NCBI GenBank assembly: GCA_946406115.1
Contig: OX291544.1
Coordinates: forward strand, 4,650,001-4,714,000
Length of the DNA stretch: 64,000 nucleotides
Source of the DNA: Apoda limacodes
Lineage: Eukaryota > Arthropoda > Insecta > Lepidoptera > Limacodidae
Direction of reading: 5' to 3'
In this document: positions 9,455 through 18,455 of the stretch, in pieces
How positions within the stretch are numbered: the stretch's first letter is position 1
Layout of the letters: each line of letters opens with the position of its first letter
Made by a program: the position numbers and the translations under genes
Notes under the pieces: generated by a model
The model's database searches: none
What the model saw: only the letters and a program-made list of their open reading frames with translations
What the model was told of the DNA's origin: nothing

Positions 9455-10662
9455 GTGTATTAAACGTAGCGCAACCTATAGTATTTGATAATACTATAGA
9501 AAGCATGGAAATTCATTCGTATAAGCCATATATCACTACTTTTAATAAAAATGATGAAATAAGAATACCTATCAACCAACAAGACTTGTACGTATTGCCA
9601 TCAGCGAGTACAATATACCTAGAAGGAATGGTCATCGTTAAAAAAGGAGATCTAAAAGATGTTGCAACTAGCGTTAATTTTACTAACAACCCCATTTTAT
9701 TTCTGTTTCAAGATGTTCGCTATGAACTTAACGGAGTTGAAATAGATAGAATTAAAAATGCTGGTATAACAACAACTATAAAATCATTTTTGTCTATGAA
9801 TGAAAATGAATCAAAAATTTCGAAAGCATGGGGTTGGGATATAGATGGAACAAAAAATACAAGATCAGGGAATTTTGCAGTATCTATACCACTGAACAAA
9901 ATGCTTGGATTTGCTGAGGATTATAATAAAATAATAATGAATTGTAGACATGAGCTAATACTTTTACGCAGCAATACTAATCTAAACGCAATAAAACTAA
10001 ACACTGGAGAAGTAATAGATGATATCATACTTAAAAAAATTGTTTGGCGTGTTCCACATGTAAAAGTTTCCGATCGAGAAAAACTAAATCTATTAAAATA
10101 TCTAGAAAAAGATCGTTCAATCAACTTGTTATTCCGAAACTGGGACTTGTATGAATATCCCTTATTACCAAAAACAACAAAACATACATGGGTAATTAAA
10201 ACGTCTTCACAAATAGAAAAACCGAGATATGCTGTTATTGCATTTCAGACAGACCGAAAAAATAAATCAGAAAAAGACATGTCACACTTCGATCACTGCA
10301 ATATAAGAGAAGTTAAAGTATTTTTGAATTCAGTGTATTTTCCCTATGAGGGTCTTAATGTTCGATTTGATGAGGATAAATTTGCTTTATTATATGAACA
10401 ATACACTAGATTCCAACAGTCTTACTACGGACGACGTCCTGAACCCTTGCTAAGTTATAAAGAATTTAGAGATAAAGTACCGTTATACGTTATAGATTGC
10501 TCAAGACAGAACGATACACTTAAAACTGGCCCAGTTGATGTTCGTATCGAAATAGAGAGTGATAAAGATATACCAAATCTAACTTCTGCGTATTGTTTGT
10601 TATTAAACGATTGCATATTTGAATACAAACCCTTAAGCGGTATAGTGAAAAAAATATCATGA
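9451..10662 (+). CDS. Major capsid protein, double jelly roll (hexon-like), insect Maverick type
   Basis: 403 residues, intact. It forms the pseudo-hexameric shell capsomers. The protein is beta-rich throughout, with an N-terminal motif around SYKPYITTFNKNDEIRIPIN, a central VWRVPHVKVSD segment (about residue 200) and a later block with FPYEGLNVRFDEDKF and YYGRRPEPLLSYKEF (about residues 295-345). These blocks recur in insect proteins annotated as double-jelly-roll-like. It is shorter than vertebrate adintovirus hexons but of the length usual in insect elements. Its start overlaps the small basic gene and its stop (TCATGA) overlaps the next start at 10659. Confidence 0.88.
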   Translation: MSVLNVAQPIVFDNTIESMEIHSYKPYITTFNKNDEIRIPINQQDLYVLPSASTIYLEGMVIVKKGDLKDVATSVNFTNNPILFLFQDVRYELNGVEIDRIKNAGITTTIKSFLSMNENESKISKAWGWDIDGTKNTRSGNFAVSIPLNKMLGFAEDYNKIIMNCRHELILLRSNTNLNAIKLNTGEVIDDIILKKIVWRVPHVKVSDREKLNLLKYLEKDRSINLLFRNWDLYEYPLLPKTTKHTWVIKTSSQIEKPRYAVIAFQTDRKNKSEKDMSHFDHCNIREVKVFLNSVYFPYEGLNVRFDEDKFALLYEQYTRFQQSYYGRRPEPLLSYKEFRDKVPLYVIDCSRQNDTLKTGPVDVRIEIESDKDIPNLTSAYCLLLNDCIFEYKPLSGIVKKIS

Positions 10663-11168
10663 ATATTACCGGACCTATTTTCGTAGACTTACAAGGCTTT
10701 AAGGATTCTCATAATAAATTTATTGTAAAAGAATTTGCCTTGGCTACCTCAGAATACACTCAAGTATTTCTAATAAAACCACCATATCCCTTTTCTTATT
10801 TGACTAAGGAAGAAAAAAGAAATGTATCTTGGTTAGAAAGTAATCGCGGTATTTATTGGAGTGACGGTTACATAGATTATCAAGAATTTAGAAAACTTAT
10901 CAAACTAATTTTAAAACACCAATATTTGCTTTTGAAGGGTAGAGAAAAAATCCTATGGATTAATGAACTTTGTACAGAATGTAATGTTGAAGATATTGCA
11001 GAAAAGGGATGCCCTAATTTTCCTAATTTGTACAGCACCTATTCTAAAGGGCAAAAAAACAAATGTTTTAATCATAGAAAATATTGTGCTCTGGAAAATG
11101 TTATTTGTATTAAGAAATGGTGCAATGAAAATGTGGACGTTAAAAATAAAATACTTGAATTAGTTTAA
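10659..11168 (+). CDS. Maverick protein of unknown function, possibly a degenerate DEDDh exonuclease fold
   Basis: 169 residues, intact. The start ATG overlaps the capsid stop by four bases. It opens with FVDLQGFKDSHNKFIVKEFA, the layout of a first exonuclease strand (D-x-E usually, here D-x-Q). Later come KGREKILWINEL and, near the C-terminus, HRKYCALENVICI, which resembles the third exonuclease motif H-x-A-x-D-D with changed acids. Several cysteines (CTEC, C and H further on) hint at a metal site. If the comparison holds, the protein keeps an RNase H-like fold without full catalysis. I am fairly sure it is a conserved Maverick gene, much less sure of the fold. Confidence 0.6.
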   Translation: MNITGPIFVDLQGFKDSHNKFIVKEFALATSEYTQVFLIKPPYPFSYLTKEEKRNVSWLESNRGIYWSDGYIDYQEFRKLIKLILKHQYLLLKGREKILWINELCTECNVEDIAEKGCPNFPNLYSTYSKGQKNKCFNHRKYCALENVICIKKWCNENVDVKNKILELV

Positions 11169-11384
11169 AATATAATAGTTTAGTTTTTTCATTTGTGTAC
11201 AAATGTATAATATAAGTATTAAGTATTAAAATATATTAACTAAGTATAAGTATTTTGCTTAACTAAGTTTAAGTATTTTTATTAAGAAAATTCAATAAAT
11301 GTTATAACAATAAAACATTTTTTATTTAATTTCTATTCCTAAAGAGACATTACATATCTTAATGTTTGTACATGACAAAATCGT
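11169..11384. terminator. Convergent gene junction with polyadenylation signals on both strands
   Basis: The rightward cluster ends at 11168 and the polymerase ends at 11385. The AT-rich gap contains short direct repeats of AAGTATTAAG/TTAAGTATTT type. AATAAA signals lie at 11294-11299 and about 11309-11314 for the plus strand, and at 11321-11326 and 11384-11389 for the minus strand. It probably ends both transcript sets. Confidence 0.55.
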
Positions 11385-14123
11385 TTATTTACAATACAAA
11401 AAAAAAGAGAAATAAGTTACACAATTTTCGGTAAATGTAGTTGAACTATGAAAGTTAGGTCTAGATATTAACTGCTCTGCACAGTAATTTTTTTTTGTCT
11501 TGTTTTTATCATCACTCCATTGATTTACTATTTTAACGTCTAATCTATTCTCTGTGTTTTCCAAAGTTTTTCCAAATATGCTGTTATTCATTAGTTTGAA
11601 AAAGTCTTGTTCAAATACAGATTTAGCTTGTTGCCTTAGTTTAGTGTTTAGGTCAATATAGTCTTTTAGATAAGGGCTTTGTTTGAATTTTATTACTCGA
11701 TGCACGGTAGTCAACTTAAGTCCCGCTTTTAAACACAGTTTCAAATGGACGTAATGAATAACGTAAAAAAATTTGTCGTATAAATTAGGAATCAATTTTG
11801 ATGTTTTTGAACCGGGTGGAACACATTTTTGAGGACAGAACGGTAAATCATTGTGTGAATCATGAAGTTCTTCTGGATATTCGATATCTACTTCTAAAAT
11901 GTACCCATATTCGTTTTCGTCTGGTATTTTGCAAACGTTTAATTCATCGATTTCTCGTCTATCTAATAGTCTAAAATCAGAATATGGTAAGTATGCGCAC
12001 ATAGCGTAACCATATAAATTGTTACAATCAATATAAATAAGGTACTTCTCAGGTTCAGCAGGGTTATAATTATTTAAATACTTATTGTTGGCTTTTGCGA
12101 ACCGCGTAGAACATAAGCATACTCCTCCCCGTATTCCTTTTTGAAGCATTCGAATGATTTCTAGATCATTAATAAGTTCTAATTTAATATTAGTTTTTAA
12201 TAACATGCTGTCCCAGCTCAAAGCAGGAGCTGTCCAATAATAAGCAGCATCGACTTCGAAATTTAACCTACAAGTAGCTCGAAATTTTTGAAAAACATCG
12301 GCTAATAATAAAATATCCGTAAGTAGGTACAGATCTGTGTATTTCCCTAAATTTTGAATCTTAAACGTATTCCAAACCTTAAGGGCGTGATTATAGTCCT
12401 CTTTAGAGATATTTTGATTTGTTAGTGTACTAAAAAAATCTTCATAGGACGGTAAGTTAGTTTCGTCATACGATTTCCAGCTTTTCATATATTCATACGG
12501 ATATACTCCTTTGCGTCTCAACAATTTAAACTTTGTTTTATTCGTAAAAAACTTAGACAAGTTGACCAAGTCTATGGTAATTAAATTTTCCGCTAACTTT
12601 TGTAAACTAGCTCCTAAAAATTTAAATGAATCTACAAAACGGACTGGAACAAAGCTTCCTTCTTCGGTTGAAAAAACCTTTGTAAATGAAATGTAATTTT
12701 CTTTAGTTTTAGCTATAACTTTTATTTTGCCACGAATATCTCCCAGCTCACGTATAAATAAATGTGCATCGTAGCCTGAAAGGTTGTGAAAAAACACTGG
12801 AATGAATTTTGGTAATTGGAAATGTATATTGCAGTAAGAATGTGCGGCACCCCTATATTTGCCTGTTAGGTGGTCATGATCTCTTACTTTATCATCAAAT
12901 AACAATTGGGAGCAAATAGAACAGTCTCTGGCATTAGTGAAATCTTTTGAATTATTTTCGGTAAATATCAATGGCACAGGATTTTTCAAAATTTTATATA
13001 TCTTTAGAACGTCGCGTTGAAGATATTCTATAAATTTCTCAACACAGTTTGGACCCCGATATGACACATATTTATTTAAAGAAGTATCGTACGAGCATAC
13101 AATGTAATAACCAAACGCGGCAGGAACATGTTTTTGCAAGTCTGACGTAAAACCACCTTTGTTAAAAGTTTGATTTGTTTGGCATGGTTCTAAAAAACAT
13201 TCGAAATCTGCATAAATGACAAAGGGTACGTCTTGCATACGCTCAAAATGCGTAAACTGTAAAATTGAGCCTTTATTAGGCAATTTGGTCGATACCCCTC
13301 CACATACATGCTCATCAAAATTAGTTTTACAATTAAAAAAAAGCAAGCAGTCATCACAAAAAAAGATTTTCCCATGATGTTTAGTAGTTTGGGATCTAAC
13401 CAATCGTTCCAAGTTTTTAATTAGACAGTAATGACTACGGGACTTATTTTGCAAGAATAGAAGATTGACATGACGCTTTTTTCTATGTGTTGTTCTATAC
13501 AATGGTCCAATTATTTTATTATTGGAATTCAAGCCGTAAACGTTGACACTAATTCTGTGATTATTTTTTTCAAATATTTTAATGTCCGAGAATGTCGCCG
13601 GAAATGCCATATTTTTGGTGTTAAGTACATCTTCGAAGTGAGGATAAGACGTAGTTCTGTCTGCGTTTGATTTAGCTGGGAACAATGCTGCAATTATACT
13701 CCACAAAAAACAAAAATTGTCGTTATTTTTTACATTAATACAAGCTTTTTTATTTTTTACATATTTTGACAATTCAATAAAACTCGAAGCTCTTAAAGGT
13801 GAATACCGATTTAAATTAATTTCTAAATACAGGCTTTTTAAAAATGACCACCCACTGTCCTTCTCTTGGAATTCGCTAATTTTTTTGTTTATTTTTGACA
13901 CAAGATCAGAATACAAGTGGTTAAAATTGTAATTTTGATGAATAATTACATTTTCTGTTGCAAAAGATTTAATTTCAATATAGTCATTTTTCGGTAAAAT
14001 GAACTCTCCAAAAAATTCAAAATTTACTTTTAAATAAACATGTTGTGCTAATTTAACATCGATAAGCTGTCGTACAGCACGACGCAAAGGTATTCGAGAT
14101 AAGAACGTGTGAGGTGTACCTAT
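11385..14123 (-). pseudogene. Maverick DNA polymerase B, missing its 3' end and its start codon
   Basis: An open frame of about 900 residues. Visible parts in order: N-terminal region; a Cys/His cluster (CDDC...H.C near residue 250); exonuclease motif I YADFECF (about 292); an HNH-like insert with CSIC and DHDHLTGKYRGAAHSYCN (about 385-415); Exo II NLSGYDAHLF (about 436); Exo III TDILLLADVF (about 591); palm motif A IDCNNLYG (about 689); motif B NNSIFGKTLEN (about 834). The frame then runs into unrelated residues and stops, so palm motif C (DTD) and the thumb are absent and polymerisation should be impossible. No ATG lies between the upstream in-frame stop at 14124-14126 and the conserved part, so the 5' end is also lost or altered. 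No internal stop occurs in 2.7 kb, suggesting recent truncation. Confidence 0.9.
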
Positions 14124-14131
14124 TTAGTTAC

Positions 14132-14137
14132 TTTATT
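14132..14137 (-). terminator. Polyadenylation signal candidate of the spliced host-like gene
   Basis: TTTATT on the plus strand reads AATAAA on the minus strand, about 45 bases after the stop codon of the gene at 14179. It lies only about ten bases from the last readable polymerase sequence, so the host gene 3' end and the viral remnant abut here. Confidence 0.4.
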
Positions 14138-14178
14138 ATTACTAATAAAAAAAATTTAGGAGCTAGTTTACAAAAGTT

Positions 14179-14656
14179 TCATTCTTTTTTATTAGAGTAA
14201 AACTTGCCTTCTTGGACAAACTTTAGCTTTGCTTTTCTGAGAAAAATTCTTAGTTCCTCCAAATCGGATGACGACGCTTGAAAGCGTAACGCAACTTGGG
14301 CTTTCTCCAAACGCTCTTTCCACCCAGTAGCAGCGATAACGTCTTTGGTGTTGTAAACTCTCAGCTCGATGAAAGTATCGCCGTCGAGTTCCGCAGTCCG
14401 ACGCAGCACACCATCCGCCACTCGCCGGGTCAGAGACGACGTAAGTCCCTGCTGAGCGGCAGCACGAGCAGACCGAGAAGCTTCAAGTTCGTCTTCACTG
14501 TCCGAAGACAGGAGTCTGTAGCTCGAGGACCGTTTTCGTGATGATTGCGGACAATGAGCGCTCAGCGATGCAGTCACAGTTCCTCGCGCCTTCCCTTCCA
14601 CTTTCTTGCGCGGTTTTTTTACTTTTGGCTCTGCCTTAACAGAACTTACTTCGATC
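14179..14656 (-). CDS. Terminal coding exon of an unrecognised spliced gene
   Basis: The frame is GC-richer than its surroundings and ends at a TGA at 14179-14181. At 14657-14658 a good acceptor (TTTTTGATACACAG) precedes it, and the exon begins with the third base of an arginine codon. The product is basic at first (KVKKPRKKVEGKARG), then has a serine/acidic stretch (SSDSEDELEASRS) and an Ala-rich helix. It ends in a compact domain with helix-forming segments such as GWKERLEKAQVALRF and DLEELRIFLRKAKLKF. The basic and acidic tracts suggest a nuclear protein. I do not recognise the family. It joins in phase to the exon at 15256-15345. It could instead be a spliced gene of the Maverick, but composition and introns argue for host origin. 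Confidence 0.65.
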
Positions 14657-14923
14657 CTGTGTATCAAAAATATAAGAAGTCAATATTTATTTCCATAAAG
14701 AAATTATGTACTGCACGTACAGTATTCTTAATACTACCAGTAATAAATAGGCCTCAGTATTCTTATTTAAAGTACTAATTTATGTTTAAAAATAAATATT
14801 AATGTTATAAAAACAATGGCTTTACTATCCTCTTTAATCATTAGGGTTTGGTATTTAATTTGAATACAGTGAACTTAATAAGTAATGAAACTATTAAAAG
14901 CGTAAGACAAAATTAATCTCTTA

Positions 14924-15141
14924 CAACACACCTTCAACAATCCGAATCTAGATACTTTGGACACTTGATATAAACACTTTTACTAATTACGTCTTTAATC
15001 CGAACATAATACAAAAAAAAAAAGTGTGCAGTCAACAAGGCAAGTAAGATAAGTTCGGATTAAATAGGTAGGAATAGTTGGTAGGAGTGTTTATATAAAG
15101 TGTCCCAAAGTATCTAGATTCGGATTATGGAGGGTGTGTTG
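14924..15141. mobile_element. Short palindromic MITE with TA duplication, in the intron
   Basis: Two arms of about 75 bases are near-perfect inverted repeats. They start CAACACACC and carry AATCCGAATCTAGATACTTT, with its reverse complement near 15112-15129. The element is flanked by TA at 14922-14923 and 15142-15143, the target duplication of Tc1/mariner-type transposons. The centre is a short A-rich spacer. It lies in the intron between the two exons of the unknown gene. Confidence 0.8.
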
Positions 15142-15255
15142 TATGGGAGATATGACAAAACTAGAAATTCTGAGGTCAGCTTTTGGAGTTATAAAAAGAT
15201 TTATGTAAATTACATTTTTCAACAAAAATAATTGAGTTTTCCATATTAAACTAAC

Positions 15256-15345
15256 CTAGTCTCACCGTCGTCTGAATCGGAAAAGGAAAAGCAGGTGGTT
15301 CCCTCTTTTCCAACCTTCCTCTTCTGTTTGAATTCAAACTCCGAC
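15256..15345 (-). CDS. Internal coding exon of the same unrecognised gene
   Basis: This 90-base exon is bounded by a TTGTTTCAG acceptor (AG at 15346-15347) and an AG/GTTAGT donor (GT at 15254-15255). Only this donor keeps the frame open into the exon ending at 14656: two bases remain and complete an arginine codon there. It encodes about 30 residues, with a lysine/arginine patch (KQKRKVGKEG) followed by a Ser/Asp tract (FSFSDSDDGE). The preceding exon must end two bases into a codon, and I did not find it. A donor-like GTAAGTT at about 15724-15730 has no compatible open frame and may be untranslated. Confidence 0.65.
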
Positions 15346-17040
15346 CTGAAACAATATAGTAGTTAGATAGATCTTGACTTCTCATTATATTTATAGACGT
15401 ATTTACCTAAAATTGATTCGCATTATTTAGAAAAGTAACAAGAACAGGACCTTTATTCAATTACGAACAAATCATATGATTTCGAGATGATTTTGACCTA
15501 CGCTGCCGCTTTACATCGTTAGTCTTTTCTTTCATGTTTCAGAACGTTAAGCCATAGAGTAATGTAGATCATAATCATCACGAAACAAGATGGATTTCAC
15601 AGAGTTAAATGAAAGCCTGTTATAAAATTAACATTACAGATTTATGTACAGATAATACTAAGTTTAAAACTTTAATTTAATATAAATAATTAAACAAACA
15701 CACAGATTACTTCAAAGTTAAAACTTACGAACATAATTTTTGATGCTTTGATCCTCAGCTTGAAAATTAGAAGTTCACCAATATCAGTTTCACAGCTTGG
15801 TTGTTTAGCAGCACTTATTCACACCCAAGAGTGTTGGAAATTGTGTATATTTTTAACCGGAAAATAAGGCTTAAAAAGGGAAAAGTCAGAGATCTGCAAC
15901 CTTTTATTACAGTTGAAGTTGAAGAAATTAAATCGTACACACTGGTACCCTACATAATCAGCTGACACCGAGCGATAGCAAATTAGACTCCAACAGAAAA
16001 GACCTTGGTTTTCTTAGTTCAAGAGTCAAGTAACATAAATTGTAGTTTAACCTACAATAAAGTACTATGAAGTGTAGGTTAACCAAACTTATATTATTAT
16101 AAACAGGTATTTACGTTCATACTAAATAAAGATTATTCAAGTTTTATACGCTTACTGTTATACGTGTTTATTACAAATATATTGTTAAGTCATCTAAATT
16201 TATAATATACCAATTAGGTTTTCTACCCCTTAAATTGTTTCAAGTCAGCAAAACGGCATTCCCATAGAAAAGATTGAAGAATAAATATATTTTATTACTA
16301 TTTTATTTTACATTAATAACAGAAATATGAAGTACAAAGAATATGCCGCTATTTGGTTTGGGGTTCAATGTTGAATATAAGAATGGTTCTACTCAGTGTC
16401 CGCGAATATAAATTACTTATATGTTATAATTAATTGTTTTGGCATACCTTATTTATGTTTGTAAGGAAAAATAAGATAAAGGTCAAACTAGTAAAATAAA
16501 AAGTCTTGTGCTTTAATGTTAAAACAAGTTACCTACTCGAATATATATTTTTCAATTACCTTAATTACTTATAGTTTTTTAATTTTTAAACCTCCAAAGG
16601 CTCGCTTAAAAGTTTATGTTTGTTTTCTTAATCATATTATTTTGCTCTAAGTATATAGTACCCAATAGAAATAACAAAACTAAACCATAAATAATTAAAC
16701 AGGTACGTAAGGAACCCAGAGCAGATTATGCCGCTTAGATATCGTAACACAAAGAAAAGCCGCATTAATGTTTCTTTCCATAAGATTTGTAGAATAGGTA
16801 GCTACTTGGTTTACGCTGCACAGCAGTCACGTTTTGTTGGATATGCAATAAAACTGGGGACTTACCACGAAAACTTTTATGAAATCGAGTGTTGATCAAA
16901 ATTATTAGTGAAATTTTACATATATTCAGGCTTAAGGTTTCATTAGATTAAAAAAAATTAAAACTTAAACAAACATTGTGTACAAAAGCATAACTTTCAT
17001 TTTAAAAAATCTTTCTGCATTCTTCATTTATATTTTTACA
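15346..17040. other. Non-coding, probably intron and upstream of the spliced gene
   Basis: AT-rich sequence without a recognisable gene or transposon. The upstream exons of the minus-strand gene may be hidden here, but no open segment could be joined with the right phase. Confidence 0.4.
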
Positions 17041-17185
17041 AAGGCAAGGCGCGTTTGCGCGAGAGGTGCGGGGGCACTTCGCATAGGCGCTGGACGCGGG
17101 ATGTCCCGGGACATGAGAGGGGCGGGGTGGGGAATACCCGTGACTGAGACGGGCCCAGGGACGACTGCCGGATCGGTCGAGTTTT
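17041..17185. other. GC- and CpG-rich island
   Basis: A sharp block of high GC in otherwise AT-rich DNA, with several GCGC and CGGG motifs. Open frames on both strands (70 or so residues) arise from the composition and resemble nothing. It may be a promoter or an untranslated first exon. Confidence 0.35.
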
Positions 17186-18055
17186 AAACCATTTCGAACA
17201 AAGCGGCAGGCCATAAAATCAGCGTTACAGGTGTAAACTATAGCTAGACTACTCTTAGAATGCTTTCTGTCCTTGTCTACAACTAGTTTGTATGGAGATA
17301 CATGTTTCGTTGGTTTAAAATATAAAACTGAATTTTCTCTACATTACAATTACTTCCTACAGATAGATATTAATTTTACAAACATTATGCAAAAGGTTTT
17401 AAAGGTTTGCAGATAACTTAAAAAATGTGACTTTCAGAGCCAAAAATGTAAGGGCGTCTCGCAAGCGTATTGCTAATATTTTCAAAATTCACGCCCGGCC
17501 TAGTAGAGTTTGTTGAACTAAGCAAAGGGTTAAGAGCGAAATCTTCAACGTATTGCTTATTTTTTAAAAATTCACGCCCTTAATTTTCATACAAATTTTA
17601 CACTGATAGATTTAAACTAAATTTTAACTATCGATATTTCTTTTTCGTTATACAATTATTAAGAATTTACTTCCAATTACAATTTACACTACTTATTTTT
17701 AGCTCAACTCTGCTTGAGTACATAACATATCTTACATATAAAAACACTACATGTTATTTATCTTATAAATTTTGCCTAAACTACTATTTTACATCGTATC
17801 TTTTATTTTTTGACAATCCTACATATTAAATCCTTACTGATATTACCTATAGTCACTTAGTTTACACGAGATATTATTTACGATCCTTGAATACATGCGC
17901 TTCCTTAAGTTATTTCTACGTAATTCCTTATATATTTTACTTAACCTTTTTACTTGAAATATACATAGTTAAGCAAACCTTACATACTCTATCTTACATT
18001 GCAACGACATACTTCTAACCTAGTTGTTGTGACTTTATTTTTCGTCACTTACAAC
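17186..18055. other. Non-coding stretch, no gene recognised
   Basis: AT-rich. A short motif (AAAATTCACGCCC) occurs twice, near 17483 and 17567, together with GCGTATTGCT/AACGTATTGCTTA, marking an imperfect local duplication of about 90 bases. Nothing else is seen. Confidence 0.4.
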
Positions 18056-18455
18056 TTTACTACTTATAGTATATTTATTTATCATATAACTTACAAACCT
18101 TAAAAATTACTAACAAATTATGTTACGTATCGTTTTAGCGTTACCCTTTTGTGTCAATACGACTTTATTTAATAAAAAATCCTCATTTTGACTTTTTTAC
18201 ATTTTTGTCCTTATACGCTAAATCTATTTAGGTATTTCGTGTGGTCCGTCGCTAACATTACGTTACTACTTATAGTATATTTATTTATCATATAACTTAC
18301 AAACCTTACAAATTACTAACAAATTATTTCACGTATCGTTTTAGCGTTACCCTTTTGTGTCAATACGACTTTATTTAATATAAAATCCTTATTTTACCTT
18401 TTTTACTTATACGCTAAATCTATTTAGGTATTTCCGTCCGTGGTCCGTCGCTAAC
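18056..18455. repeat. Tandem duplication of a roughly 205-base unit
   Basis: Copy one (18056-18256) and copy two (18262-18455) start with TACTACTTATAGTATATT-like sequence and end with GGTCCGTCGCTAAC. They differ by a few substitutions and a small deletion, so the duplication is moderately old. No coding potential is visible. Confidence 0.85.

Larger units (their letters stand above)
4200..14126. mobile_element. Maverick/Polinton (adintovirus-like) integrated element, defective
   Basis: A compact block of about ten kilobases, AT-rich and almost fully coding, holds the diagnostic gene set of Mavericks, the integrated form of adintoviruses. That set is A32/FtsK-type packaging ATPase, rve integrase with chromodomain, adenain-like cysteine protease, penton- and double-jelly-roll capsid proteins, a PLA2 virion protein and a large type B DNA polymerase. 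Rightward genes fill 4259-11168 and the polymerase converges on them from the right. Full elements of this class are usually 15-20 kb with long inverted ends. Neither end is seen here, the polymerase is cut at both sides and the ATPase has a frame change. Most other frames are intact, which suggests a fairly young insertion or purifying selection before it was fixed. The boundaries given are those of the coding block. Confidence 0.9.

Noticed and set aside
14085..14087. TTG as a start codon for the polymerase
   Set aside because: The frame stays open upstream to 14123 and has no ATG. TTG initiation is implausible here, so the 5' end is treated as missing.
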